Positions 1-11,730 of a stretch of 64,000 bases of DNA are shown here, piece by piece; the first letter of the stretch is position 1; each line of letters begins with the position of its first letter. A model generated the notes under the pieces. It was not told where the DNA came from. It was given only the letters and a program-made list of their open reading frames with translations, and made no database searches. The stretch comes from Myxococcota bacterium. GTDB taxonomy: Bacteria > Myxococcota > XYA12-FULL-58-9 > JALHOP01. The position numbers and the translations under genes are program-made. Location of the stretch: positions 175,462-239,461 of the forward strand of contig JALHOP010000011.1 of the NCBI GenBank assembly GCA_022842935.1, in the 5' to 3' direction.

Positions 1-584
1 TCGGTCTGCGCGGCGTTGCGCGCTTGGTCGAGCTCGGTGCGCATGGTCGCGATGTGCGTGCGCAGCGAGGCAAGCTGCTCGTCGGTGCGCGACCGGCGGT
101 CGGCGAGCGATGATGAGATGACCTCGACTGTCGCACGCGCCGCGACCTTGAGCTCCTCGACCGAGCCCTTGGCGAGCGCAGCCTTGAGCACGGCGAGCTG
201 AGCCTCCGCTTTAGCGTCTTCGGCACTGCCCGCCGCCAAAGACGAGCTCACCTGTGAGACGAGATGCCACAAGGCATCACGCAGCGCCGTTCCGACTTTG
301 CCGTGAAACTGCATCTCGTCTTCACGGTATTGAATCGCGAAGCGACGCGCGCCGACCACATCGCGGCCAACGAACCGCGCGCTCGTTGGGTGCGGCGCGC
401 CGACCAGCAGGTGCCGGCGCCACGCATCGAAGGTTTGCCGGATCTGCTCTTGGGTGAGGTCCGGCAGCGCTAGCGCATGGTCGCCTAAGGCACCCAAAAT
501 CGCCCCGAGCGCGTCGATGACCGCGTCCGAGGGCGGGGTGCCAGGCACCTCCTTCACGGGCTGTGCGTGCTTGAACATCGCCAT
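1..584 (-). CDS. N-terminal part of a probable GGDEF (diguanylate cyclase) protein, cut by window edge
   Basis: An open frame runs leftward from the ATG at 582-584 (protein begins [12 protein letters not shown]) and leaves the window without a stop, so only about 194 residues are visible. The visible part is an alpha-helical sensory-type region followed by a long coiled coil from about residue 130. The last residues, a helix ending in [13 protein letters not shown], have the form of the linker that directly precedes a GGDEF domain (typically ...R.EAxTDxLTGLxNRR), but the GGDEF core itself lies outside the window. The cyclase call is therefore inference from that linker only. The gene diverges from uvrA, with 74 bp between the start codons. 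Confidence 0.5.
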   Translation of the reverse strand, partial: MAMFKHAQPVKEVPGTPPSDAVIDALGAILGALGDHALALPDLTQEQIRQTFDAWRRHLLVGAPHPTSARFVGRDVVGARRFAIQYREDEMQFHGKVGTALRDALWHLVSQVSSSLAAGSAEDAKAEAQLAVLKAALAKGSVEELKVAARATVEVISSSLADRRSRTDEQLASLRTHIATMRTELDQARNAAQT

Positions 585-658
585 CTCGGCTTAGCGGCAC
601 ATTCGCCCGTGACCCGTAGACCTGAACAGATGTCCCGGTGTAAGAGCCAAGGCCTCTC

Positions 659-3511
<2,853 letters not shown>

Positions 3512-3693
3512 TGCTTGGGGGCTCGCGCCGACGATTAATGAGGTTGCCACCGCTGCGGACGCGACCCGACCGTGGGCCCCATCGTAAGGGATTGAGTCGG
3601 CTCGATGTGAGCGAGCGACTTTGGCCCCGGGTGTCATGACGGCGTATTCCGCTAGGCAACAGCGCCTGTCGAAAGCCCGATAAAGTTGAGGCA

Positions 3694-4755
3694 ATGAGGA
3701 CGATGCCTCCGACCGTGCGAGGTCTAGACCTCGCGCAGCCACTCGTTTCGCCAGGTCCCGCGATCGGCGACCACGCGACCACCACGGCCATCCAGCCCAC
3801 GAGCGACATGGTTCCGGCCATCGTGACGCCCCCGGTCCAGCGAGCATTGGTAGAAGCGGCATCGAGCCAAGTCGTGGTCGCCAACCGTCCGAGCACAATG
3901 GCCGGAGCGCTGCCACAGGTTGGCGTCTCGATGGCTGGACTCACGACGATCGCTGCCCTGCTGAGCTTCGGCATGAATGGCCCGGCGCTCGTCGCCGCCG
4001 GCGTGACGGCGCTTGTCCAGGGCGTGACCCTACTCGCGCAGCGCTCCAAGACGACGCGCGACGTCGCGAAGCTGGACGACGACTCCGACGAGGCGAACCC
4101 AGACGACGACGTTGACACCATTTGTGCTCGGTTCGAGGCAGCTGCTCGGGAACCCCACGCGATCGGTACTGAAGGGGCGGAAGTTAGTACGACGACAGCG
4201 CCGGAGACCATCGAGCAGTTGCGGAAGCTACGACCGTTCTTCGATCAGCAGGTTGTGGAAGCGAGTCGTTGGGACAGCTGGGACGCAGAGGCGAGCTCTC
4301 TGCAGCGCTGCTTCTCCTTCCTGGCCGACCGCGTGAAGCCGCTCGACAGTCGGTTCGCTGCGGTCATCGCGAACTCCATCGCCGAGGCGTGCGCGGCGCC
4401 AAAAGACCGCGAGAAAGTCGAAGACATTCTTCGACCTGCGGCTGCCTACATCAGCAATAGACTCCAAGCGGGACCGGTCGAGGCGAAGAGCGATCTGCAC
4501 CAGATCGGGGTCATGTTCGATACGAAGATTCGCGAAGCGATGCGCTGGGATAACTGGAGAGTGGAGGCGAAAGGGCTCCGCCGCGCCTTCTGCTACACCA
4601 TTCCGCTGGTCGCCCAGCACGACCCGGCGCTCGGCGCCTTCATGCGAAAGTCGCTCGACGAGGCTGATGCCACGAACCGCTGGCAGGAAAAAGCCGAGGA
4701 CGTCCTGCGACCCGCCGCTGTCTACGTGAGCGGTGCGCTCAAGGTCAGCGACTGA
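3694..4755 (+). CDS. Orphan membrane-associated protein with two tandem repeats
   Basis: I do not recognise a family for this 353-residue protein. Residues 75-116 are a Gly/Ala-rich hydrophobic stretch that could form a hairpin in a membrane. An acidic linker (DDDSDEANPDDD, about 128-139) follows. The C-terminal half is an internal duplication: residues 179-258 and 271-349 align, sharing the patterns F-D-x2-V/I-x3-A-x-RWD-x-W-x2-E, RFxxxxx and ED-I/V-LRPAA-x-Y-I/V-S. The ATG at 3694 has GAGG 3-4 bases upstream; an alternative ATG lies at 3703. The gene is inside the segment bounded by the uvrA-tail repeats, which suggests an accessory gene. Confidence 0.75.
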   Translation: MRTMPPTVRGLDLAQPLVSPGPAIGDHATTTAIQPTSDMVPAIVTPPVQRALVEAASSQVVVANRPSTMAGALPQVGVSMAGLTTIAALLSFGMNGPALVAAGVTALVQGVTLLAQRSKTTRDVAKLDDDSDEANPDDDVDTICARFEAAAREPHAIGTEGAEVSTTTAPETIEQLRKLRPFFDQQVVEASRWDSWDAEASSLQRCFSFLADRVKPLDSRFAAVIANSIAEACAAPKDREKVEDILRPAAAYISNRLQAGPVEAKSDLHQIGVMFDTKIREAMRWDNWRVEAKGLRRAFCYTIPLVAQHDPALGAFMRKSLDEADATNRWQEKAEDVLRPAAVYVSGALKVSD

Positions 4756-4812
4756 AATCATCATCCGCGACGATCGCCCGAGTGCTCTCTTGGGGCAGGT
4801 CGCGCTTCGCGG

Positions 4813-7800
4813 TCACGGCACGACTTGCACGTGCGTCGAGCTCGTTCCGCACACGAGCAACATGGCCCAGCCGATCTGCGTTGGGATCATAGTCCCGGCG
4901 GCGGGTCCAGGAATGCGGTTGATCGTGTCGGTGGAGAACTCCCTGCCTTCGCAGCTCGTGACATTGGTCGCCGCGTATTGCACGGGCTGACCGCTCGTTT
5001 GGCTCGCCGAAAGAATGAAGGCGGTCGAGGGGCCGTAGTGGGTGCCGGCGTCAGGGAGGCCGGTATCGAGGACGCCGTCCGAGCGTGTCGTCTTGTCGGT
5101 CCAGATGACCGACGCCGCGTTGTCGAGGTCTGCGCTTCCGACGTCGACACAGGGACTGGGGGGCGAAGCCACGAGGAAGAGATCGCTGCTGGCAATGAGC
5201 GGCGCTTCGAAAGGACTCGAGCCGAGGAGTGTGGCCCCGGCGAAGACCTGAGCCATGCAGGAGCTCGCTATAGCGACCGCTCCGGCGACGTCGGAGGTGG
5301 TGTCGGTACCGTCATGGACGACGTTGCCGAAGAGAGCGCTATTGCCGAAGCTCGCGAGGCCCGGCCCCGCGGTGCCGTTCAAACCTCCGCCAGCTGCCGT
5401 CGGAATGGCGCCGTTGGGGGCGCTACCGCCGTTCGGTGAGCCGACGCCGGGCGAGCCCGCGCTCGCGGCCGCTACGCCGGTGCGCGCGCTGTTGCCGAGC
5501 AGCGAGACGTGGAGGGCGGCGATGTTGCCCGCGTTGGTGAGAGTCGCAAGATCGGCGGCGCCGCCCCGCGCAAGACCCGCGTCGCCACCCGCGCCGGCAT
5601 CACCGCCCAAGGCGCTGCTGGGTCCACCGTTGCCGCCGATGCCGCCAAGTGGCGCGCGGGCCGTGTTCTGCGCGAACTGGACATTCACGATGCGCAACGG
5701 GCCAGCGGCCGAGACGTGCAACGCGCCCCCGGCCACGGTCCCACCGTGTCCGCCGTTGCCGCCAGCGCCACCCCCGTCTTCGCCGTCACCTCCCGTGCCC
5801 CCGGCGCCCGCCCGGAAGTTCTCGTCCGCTCCAACCATGAATCCGGCGATGTTGCCGCGAAAGACGCTGTCCGAGATGACACCTTGAGCGACCAAGCCTT
5901 CGATCGCGAGCGCCCCGCCGAACGCGCTGCCGCTGTCGCCGCCGTGTCCACCACGAGGGGCCACGCCTCCCCCAGCCGGCAGGGCGAGCCCTACGCCTCC
6001 CGCGCCTCCCGCTCCGATCCACGCCACGTTTTCGATGAAGCGGGTGTTGGTGATGACGAGCTGCTCTACACCGGTGAAGACAGCGCCTCCCCAGGCGTCG
6101 CCGCCGCGGCCACCATCGCCGCCCGGTCCGGTGAGAGAAAAACCTCCCGCGCCTCCCGTGCCGCCGTACGCTTCGTTGAAGAGAAAGGTCGTGGTGTCGA
6201 TGAAGAGGCTGCCGTTCTGGTTGTAGATCGCCGCCCCCCTCGCCGTTCCACCGTCGCCGCCAGCCTCGCCAGGGTCGCCATCCAGCCCGGTGCGGCCTTC
6301 GACCGAATTCGAAACGAAGACGCTGCGGGCGATCGTCACCGACGCAAAGTCGAGCATCGCGAGGGCGCCGCCGTTTGCCGTGTCACCGAGGGATGAAACG
6401 GTGACGAAGTTGAAGGCGAAGTCGCAATGGTCGATGGTCGCCAAACCGCCTTCTACCGCGAGACCTCCGCCGTAGCCCGCCGCCGCGCCGAGTGCCCGGG
6501 TGGAGTTGACCAGGAACCCCACGTCGGTCAGCGTAAGCTCACTGCCAAAAGCGTAGATGCCGCCGCCGGGCTCCGTCGCCTCGGCGTTCTCGATGAGAAA
6601 GCCATTGATGTCCGCTATAGCAAACCTAGTCCGCAAGACGCGATGCGCGTTCGAGCCGTTCAGGCGGGTCCATTGCGTCGGTGCGCCGCGCTCCGAGAGC
6701 ACGGATTCGGTGCCGGCAAAGCTCCCGACCACGTGAAAGGCCGGCGGTGACACCGGCGGAGGCGCAGGTTGCACCAAGGTGAGCTCAGCGGCTGGCGCGA
6801 AGACGCCGCGTTTTACCCAGACTGCTTTGCCGGCTGGGCGCGCGGCGTCGAAGGCCGCTTGCAGGTCGCCCAACGCTTCGACCCAGTTTCCACCGTCACC
6901 GGTGCCTCCCGGCGCGACGAAGATGGTGTTGGCGGTGAGCATTAGGTCGACGGTGGCGCTCGCGATACCGTCGCTCACACTGAACGTCGCAAGGCAGTCG
7001 GCCCCGACCGCCGGGCACTCGCCCGCGATGCTTCCTTGGCTCGTGGTGCCGAGCGTTGCCGGGCAGGAGCCGCCGGCGCGAGTATAGACGAGAGTCTGTC
7101 CTGCGTCAGCGTCGCCGCCGTCGAGCTGGAGCGTCGGTAGCGAGAGGTGAGGCTGGCACGTGATCGTCGATTGCGCTGGTGGGGTGATCGTAGGCGCGTC
7201 GTTGCGGCCCGCGACCTGGACCCGAACGGTTGCGATAGCGGACGCTCCGGTCGCGTTGCCGACCGTGTACTGAAAGGTGTCATCGCGTGTCGCGCCCGGC
7301 GCCAGCGCATTGAACTGCGCGGCCGGGGTGTATGTAATGGTCCCATCGCTGCCGAGCACGAGGCTTGCACCCTCGGCCGAGAGGGCGTCGACAGCAGTAA
7401 TCGTGAGCGGCGCCGTCTGGTCGGCATCGGAGTCGTTGGCGAGCAGGGTGGTGAACGTGGCGGGGTCGTCTTCGTCGGCCGTGACATCGTCGTCGACAGC
7501 GAGCAACGGATCATCGACAGCGATGACGGTGATGGGCACGACGATGGGTGTGGAGCTCGCGCCGCGCGCGTCAGTGGCGAGGAGCGTCACCGCGTCCGAG
7601 CCGTTGTAGTTGGGGGCGGGAGTGTAAGTCACCGTGACGCTGCCACCCTCGATCGTCGCAGCGATCTCCCCATGTTCCGCCTGCGCGACCACGGTCAGGG
7701 TGACAGCATCGCCCTCGGCGTCGTTGCTGCTGCCGGTGATGTTGCCTGATTGATCTTCGCTGGTTTGCAGGGACGGGGAGGAGAGCTGCAGCGTCGGCGC

Positions 7801-7911
7801 GGTGTTCGTTATGCCGTTGTCTGGCGTGTCGTCGTCGGGGCCGCCGCCGACCTTGCCCGTGCAGGCCGCGACACAGCCAACCAAGAGCGCGAAACCGATT
7901 CTATGCGTCAT
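4813..7911 (-). CDS. Giant secreted lipoprotein with cadherin-like repeats and a Gly-rich beta-helix
   Basis: This is a 1032-residue predicted lipoprotein: a short signal peptide ends in a lipobox-like LLVGC or VAAC (Cys13 or Cys17). Residues about 30-240 hold two or three cadherin/VCBS-like beta-sandwich repeats (NTAPTL..., D.DAEGDAVTLTV, VTYTPAPNYNGSD). From about residue 330 (VAPGGTGDGGNW...) to 950 the sequence is a right-handed parallel beta-helix of the type found in adhesins and polysaccharide-degrading enzymes. It contains long Gly-rich loops (repeated GGxGGxGG) that resemble PE-PGRS proteins. No catalytic motif was recognised, so adhesion or matrix binding is inference. It lies in the uvrA-flanked segment, transcribed toward the 353-residue orphan. 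Confidence 0.85.
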   Translation of the reverse strand: MTHRIGFALLVGCVAACTGKVGGGPDDDTPDNGITNTAPTLQLSSPSLQTSEDQSGNITGSSNDAEGDAVTLTVVAQAEHGEIAATIEGGSVTVTYTPAPNYNGSDAVTLLATDARGASSTPIVVPITVIAVDDPLLAVDDDVTADEDDPATFTTLLANDSDADQTAPLTITAVDALSAEGASLVLGSDGTITYTPAAQFNALAPGATRDDTFQYTVGNATGASAIATVRVQVAGRNDAPTITPPAQSTITCQPHLSLPTLQLDGGDADAGQTLVYTRAGGSCPATLGTTSQGSIAGECPAVGADCLATFSVSDGIASATVDLMLTANTIFVAPGGTGDGGNWVEALGDLQAAFDAARPAGKAVWVKRGVFAPAAELTLVQPAPPPVSPPAFHVVGSFAGTESVLSERGAPTQWTRLNGSNAHRVLRTRFAIADINGFLIENAEATEPGGGIYAFGSELTLTDVGFLVNSTRALGAAAGYGGGLAVEGGLATIDHCDFAFNFVTVSSLGDTANGGALAMLDFASVTIARSVFVSNSVEGRTGLDGDPGEAGGDGGTARGAAIYNQNGSLFIDTTTFLFNEAYGGTGGAGGFSLTGPGGDGGRGGDAWGGAVFTGVEQLVITNTRFIENVAWIGAGGAGGVGLALPAGGGVAPRGGHGGDSGSAFGGALAIEGLVAQGVISDSVFRGNIAGFMVGADENFRAGAGGTGGDGEDGGGAGGNGGHGGTVAGGALHVSAAGPLRIVNVQFAQNTARAPLGGIGGNGGPSSALGGDAGAGGDAGLARGGAADLATLTNAGNIAALHVSLLGNSARTGVAAASAGSPGVGSPNGGSAPNGAIPTAAGGGLNGTAGPGLASFGNSALFGNVVHDGTDTTSDVAGAVAIASSCMAQVFAGATLLGSSPFEAPLIASSDLFLVASPPSPCVDVGSADLDNAASVIWTDKTTRSDGVLDTGLPDAGTHYGPSTAFILSASQTSGQPVQYAATNVTSCEGREFSTDTINRIPGPAAGTMIPTQIGWAMLLVCGTSSTHVQVVP

Positions 7912-7992
7912 TCTATCCAGACTCCGCTAGGCGATGAGGTTGCCACACGTTCTCGGTTGCTACGAATTTTCCAAATACGGCGGACGTCGACT

Positions 7993-8079
7993 ATCCGCGA
8001 TCGCATACAGGGAAATTCCTGAAGCGCGTCCTTACTCCCAGCGCAGCTTCCGTACGATCTGCGAAGTCGGCAGCCCGCT
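7993..8079. repeat. Right copy of 87-bp direct repeat (displaced uvrA tail)
   Basis: This copy keeps the uvrA reading frame and a stop codon. It differs from the intact gene by a synonymous GCG/GCA Ala change and by TGA in place of TAG; just upstream a His codon is Tyr. It is not attached to any uvrA body. The minus-strand gene ending at 8032 overlaps it, as it probably once overlapped the true end of uvrA. Confidence 0.9.
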
Positions 8080-8613
8080 GATGGTTGGACCCGGGGTCGG
8101 CGCGAGGCACTGCGCGGAAACATTCTTTCCGCCCGAACCCGCGATCGCGCGTTCGATGAAAATCGACGTGACGCTGACGTAGGTCGCCGCTGCCTCGGCT
8201 GGGACGCCCATGATTGTCACATCGTACGCTTTCGGTCCCACACGGGCGGTTTGGAGCTTCACGAAGTCGAAGTAGCGGGTCGTCGCGAGGGGCAACGCCT
8301 TGACCATGAGATCTGGCGTCGCGAACTTGAGAATCGCGCGGTAGATGCCGCTCATGTCGCGCTCATAAATGAAGGTACCGATGCTACGGCACAGCAAGGC
8401 GTGAAGCTGGCCGGTGAGCCTCGCGACCGTCTGCGTAATTTCCGTGACCGGCCGCACGTCGTACCAGATGCTGGCAATGAAGTTTTGGTCGAAGAACGCC
8501 CGAGTTTCGGGCTTGAGACACTCCATCGCCCGCTCTAAGCCTATTTCCCGCGCTACGTACTCTTTGACGCCACGCCAGGCATTGCCTTTCATATTGAAAC
8601 CGGCTGTTGCCAT
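8032..8613 (-). CDS. DUF2378-like (myxobacterial TIGR02265-type) protein
   Basis: A 193-residue soluble alpha/beta protein. The pattern of a charged N-terminus, an SIWYD-V-RP segment, ERDMSGIYRAILKFATPDL, a YFDF motif and a final basic strand ending in W resembles the DUF2378/TIGR02265 family, which is expanded in myxobacteria and related to the H-NOX-associated/V4R fold. No ligand residue can be named. I chose the ATG at 8613 (MATAGFNMKGNAW) because GGAA lies a few bases upstream; an ATG at 8634 would add seven residues. Its last codons lie inside the displaced uvrA tail, so this gene and uvrA were probably convergent and overlapping before the 4.5-kb segment arrived. Confidence 0.65.
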   Translation of the reverse strand: MATAGFNMKGNAWRGVKEYVAREIGLERAMECLKPETRAFFDQNFIASIWYDVRPVTEITQTVARLTGQLHALLCRSIGTFIYERDMSGIYRAILKFATPDLMVKALPLATTRYFDFVKLQTARVGPKAYDVTIMGVPAEAAATYVSVTSIFIERAIAGSGGKNVSAQCLAPTPGPTISGLPTSQIVRKLRWE

Positions 8614-8718
8614 TAGGTTCCATGATAGTCGCAAGATCCCGATACGTCGCGGAAACCTTGGCGAAATCGTTGAGCCCGCCTTAGCTTAAACCTGACTTCG
8701 TTGAACGAGGGCGTGACG

Positions 8719-9096
8719 ATGCAGCACAAGCTCAGGGCAGCCGGGGTCGGTTCTTCCCCGACAGGCACATCAGCCGTCGAACAGGTGATTGCGATCGTCG
8801 GTGGTTGGTCCGGCATTCAGGTCGGAGAACACCGCTTTGGCGGACTCGGCTTCAAGTATCGGGGCGGCGAGCTCGGCCATTTCCACAACGAAACGATCCT
8901 CGACTTGGCGTTCCCCGCCCACATCGCCGATCGCTTGGTGGCCAAAGGTTGGGCCGATCTCAACCATCTCTTCCCCGTGAGCGGGTGGGTGACGTTTCGC
9001 CTCGAAAGCGAGGCCGATGTCGCGCACGCCGTGCGCTTGCTGCGCGTTGCCTATCGCTACCGGCGTTTGCACGTCGCGAGTTTCAAGGTGCAATGA
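8719..9096 (+). CDS. DUF5519 (luciferase-domain-like) family protein
   Basis: A 125-residue protein with the layout of DUF5519 proteins: FGGLGFKYRGGELGHFHNE, then DLAFPAHIADRLVAKGWADLNHLFP, then SGWVTFRLESEADVAHAVRLLRVAYRY. These short proteins are annotated luciferase-like but have no proven reaction. The start is the ATG at 8719, with GAGGG seven bases upstream; a TTG at 8701 is open but has no comparable site. It stands alone between a minus-strand gene and a ferredoxin gene 49 bp downstream, which may be cotranscribed. Confidence 0.75.
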   Translation: MQHKLRAAGVGSSPTGTSAVEQVIAIVGGWSGIQVGEHRFGGLGFKYRGGELGHFHNETILDLAFPAHIADRLVAKGWADLNHLFPVSGWVTFRLESEADVAHAVRLLRVAYRYRRLHVASFKVQ

Positions 9097-9145
9097 CCGC
9101 AAAAGCGGTTCTCCATTGCGCCTCGAGCTGCTAGAATGACGCTTC

Positions 9146-9382
9146 ATGCCCAGCGTCGTGCTCGATACGACCGCCTGTATCGGCGACCGAAAGTGCCTGA
9201 AGGTTTGCCCGACGAGCGTATTCGGACTGGTCGAGCCAGCAGAGCCCATGCCCGTCCTGCAACAGCTCAAGATCACGGCGCATGGCGGAAGCCAGGCGTA
9301 CGTCAAGAACGAGCTCGCGTGCATCGCTTGCATGGAGTGCGTGGTTGCTTGTCCCCAAGACGCCATCACCGTGACCCCGTAG
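9146..9382 (+). CDS. Small bacterial ferredoxin, seven-Cys (3Fe-4S/4Fe-4S type)
   Basis: A 78-residue ferredoxin, an electron carrier. Cysteines are at 11, 17, 21, 59, 62, 65 and 69. The C-terminal motif CIACMECVVACP is a standard CxxCxxCxxxCP. The N-terminal motif is CIGDRKCLKVCP, that is C-x5-C-x3-CP, lacking the middle Cys of a normal 4Fe-4S motif. Seven cysteines in this order fit a 7Fe ferredoxin with one [3Fe-4S] and one [4Fe-4S] cluster; that cluster assignment is inference from spacing. A 25-residue insert separates the two motifs. No redox partner is encoded nearby. Confidence 0.85.
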   Translation: MPSVVLDTTACIGDRKCLKVCPTSVFGLVEPAEPMPVLQQLKITAHGGSQAYVKNELACIACMECVVACPQDAITVTP

Positions 9383-9385
9383 CGC

Positions 9386-9658
9386 TCAGGTCCGACGGGG
9401 CATAACGCCCGACCGGCGGCCAATCGCCACACGGTAGACGAACAAGAGAATCATCGCGCCGAGGATCGAGGCGATGATGCCGGGACCTTCATCGATGCGA
9501 TACCAACCCAAACTTCGGCCCAAGAGGCCGGCGATCAGCGCACCGGCGATGCCAACAAGCGCTGTGATGACGACACCACCCGGGTCACGACCCGGCATGA
9601 AGAGCTTTGCGACAGCGCCAACCACGAGGCCGACGATCAGCATCCAAAGAATTTCCAT
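9386..9658 (-). CDS. GlsB/YeaQ/YmgE family small membrane protein
   Basis: A 90-residue protein with three hydrophobic helices and Gly-rich packing (MEILWMLIVGLVVGAVAK..., GGVVITALVGIAGALIAGLLGRSLG, IIASILGAMILLFVYR). This is the layout of the GlsB/YeaQ/YmgE 'transglycosylase-associated' stress proteins of the inner membrane, whose biochemical role is unclear. An AGGAGG ribosome site seven bases before the ATG at 9656-9658 fixes the start; the longer open frame is not used. It is convergent with the ferredoxin gene and lies just downstream of the debranching enzyme. Confidence 0.85.
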   Translation of the reverse strand: MEILWMLIVGLVVGAVAKLFMPGRDPGGVVITALVGIAGALIAGLLGRSLGWYRIDEGPGIIASILGAMILLFVYRVAIGRRSGVMPRRT

Positions 9659-9702
9659 GATATTCCCTCCTGGCCTTGAGGGAAGCACGCAGCGTGCCAG
9701 CT

Positions 9703-11730
9703 CTACGCGGTCTTGACCCAGGCGCGTAGGACCTCGGCGACGCTCCAAGCTTGAGCGATGCAGCCGCGCTGCGTGAAGGGGGCTTGCGCGTCGAAGACCT
9801 CGCTGATCGAGCCGATGCAGCCCTCGAGCATGTGCGCGTCGAAGCCGGTAAGGAGCGCGTGTGCGCCGGCGCGGTCGTCCGGGCGAACCTTGAGCCAGGC
9901 GTCCACGAAATGGCCGATGAGGAAGGCCCAGACCGTCCCCTGGTGGTACGCGGCGTCGCGCGAGCGGAGGTCGCCGAAGTACTGCGCACGATAGTCAGGC
10001 TCACCCGGCGCGAGGGACCGCAGTCCGAGAGGGGTCAACAAGGACTCGCGAACGATCGCGAGCACGGGCGCCCAGCGCTCAGCGACGAGCACAGGATGGG
10101 AAAGCGAGACGGCGAAGATCTGGTTGGGGCGCAACGCCGCGTCGTCACCGCGCTCGCCGTCCACCACGTCGAAGAGACACTGGCGATGCGCGTTCCAGAA
10201 GCGTTCGTTGAATGACGAGCGTGCTCGCTCGGCATGCGCGTGATACGTCTGTGCCCGTGCCGTGTCGCCTTCTTCGCCGAGCCAGCGCGACAACAAGATG
10301 AGGGCATTGAACCAGAGAGCGTTGATCTCGACGGCCTTGCCGCGGCGCGGAGTGACGACCCAGTCGTCCACTTTAGCGTCCATCCAGGTGAGCTGATAGC
10401 CAGCCTCGCCTTGTACGAGGAGCCCGTCGTTGGGGTCGACATGGATGCCGAAGCGTGTGCCGCGCAGATGTGAGTCGGCGATCTCGAGCAATTTGGGCAA
10501 TACGTAGCGCAATGTGCCGCGATCCTGGGTTGCGCCCACGTAACGTTCGACGGCGTGGAAGAACCACAAGCTCGCATCAGCGGTATGGTAGAGGCCGCTC
10601 TGCTCACCCTCGGGGAACATGTTCGGAATGAGGCCGTCGCGCACGGCGTTGGCGAACATCTTCAAGATCCAGCGCGCTTCGGTGTGGCGCCCGGTCACCA
10701 GGGTCAGGCCCTCGAGGCCGATCATCGTGTCCCGGCCCCAGTCAGTGAACCAGTGATAGCCAGCGATCACCGTGCGCATCTCGTCGCCGCCGGCTCGTGC
10801 GCGGGCCGCGTCCTCACTGCGCCCGACAGGAGCGATGATGAACTGGTCAGCGGCGAGGACGAGCTCCGCGGCTAGCCCCTCGCGTGCTTGAGGCTGCGCG
10901 GAGGCGATCATCTGATCGCGGCGCTCGCGCTCGAGGTGCAGCGCTTGCTCACCCGAGAGAGCCTGCATGGTCGCCCACTCTTCCGTGGACGCGACGAGGC
11001 AAGCCGGCCGGTCCGCCCTAAGCTCCAGCGTGAAGTAGCCTGGCGACCACAAGACACCGACACAGCCGTACCCACGGTCAGCTTCGGCGCGATAGAAGAT
11101 CTCGCGGGTCGAGCCCCCATCGAGCGTGAGTGTGCCGGCGGGCGACTCGGGACGAAGCCGAAGCGGCGGCAAGTGCTGTGGACCACGAATCTCACAGCGA
11201 TGGTCGGCGTAGGTGACGACGTATTGAGCGCCGAGCGGCGCCCCGAGCGCCTCGTCATGTCCGCGGAAATGGACTGATGGCCTCACGCTCAGGAGCACAG
11301 GCGCATCGCCTTCGACGAGACGGTACATGACATAGACCGTGTTCTGCTTGTGCGGCAGGACGATACTTCGCTCGATGACCCATTGATCGAACCGCGCCCG
11401 CCAGACGGGCAGGCCTTGGTCGAGACGGAACTCCTGCAAATACTCGAGACCGTGCGCGTCGACCTCGGAACGGCGGCGCTCTTCACCTCCAAAACGTACG
11501 CGCTTACCGCCGGGCAGCGCGATGCTCTCGGTCAAGTGGTCGAGCATCATCGTCCGCCCGAGCGGAGCCGCCATCGCCGCGACGAGCCAGCCGTGGTAAC
11601 GCCGCGTCGGCACACCGGGTACGCTCCCCGATGCGTAGCCACCAAGGCCGTTCGTCACCAACCATTCGCGGTCGAGCAGGTCTTCTGCCTTCTTCTCGGG
11701 CAGCTCGGCCCACGGCATGCGACGCGTCAT
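9703..11730 (-). CDS. Glycogen debranching enzyme (amylo-alpha-1,6-glucosidase type)
   Basis: A 675-residue protein of the bacterial/archaeal GDE family: an N-terminal beta-sandwich (LVTNGLGGYASGSVPGVPTRRYHGWLVAA, the signature opening) and a C-terminal (alpha/alpha)6 barrel with WFTDWGRDTMIGLEGL near residue 320 and the closing signature QRGCIAQAWSVAEVLRA. The family hydrolyses alpha-1,6 branches of glycogen. The ATG at 11728-11730 has AGGA about eight bases upstream and overlaps the treZ stop as ATGA, so the two genes are translationally coupled. Both act on alpha-glucan, consistent with glycogen breakdown feeding trehalose formation. No Tat or Sec signal, so cytoplasmic. Confidence 0.9.
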   Translation of the reverse strand: MTRRMPWAELPEKKAEDLLDREWLVTNGLGGYASGSVPGVPTRRYHGWLVAAMAAPLGRTMMLDHLTESIALPGGKRVRFGGEERRRSEVDAHGLEYLQEFRLDQGLPVWRARFDQWVIERSIVLPHKQNTVYVMYRLVEGDAPVLLSVRPSVHFRGHDEALGAPLGAQYVVTYADHRCEIRGPQHLPPLRLRPESPAGTLTLDGGSTREIFYRAEADRGYGCVGVLWSPGYFTLELRADRPACLVASTEEWATMQALSGEQALHLERERRDQMIASAQPQAREGLAAELVLAADQFIIAPVGRSEDAARARAGGDEMRTVIAGYHWFTDWGRDTMIGLEGLTLVTGRHTEARWILKMFANAVRDGLIPNMFPEGEQSGLYHTADASLWFFHAVERYVGATQDRGTLRYVLPKLLEIADSHLRGTRFGIHVDPNDGLLVQGEAGYQLTWMDAKVDDWVVTPRRGKAVEINALWFNALILLSRWLGEEGDTARAQTYHAHAERARSSFNERFWNAHRQCLFDVVDGERGDDAALRPNQIFAVSLSHPVLVAERWAPVLAIVRESLLTPLGLRSLAPGEPDYRAQYFGDLRSRDAAYHQGTVWAFLIGHFVDAWLKVRPDDRAGAHALLTGFDAHMLEGCIGSISEVFDAQAPFTQRGCIAQAWSVAEVLRAWVKTA

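Noticed and set aside
5509..6396. Plus-strand frame of 295 residues across the beta-helix lipoprotein
   Set aside because: Low-complexity Gly codons give Ala/Pro/Arg-rich antisense frames; no start signal.
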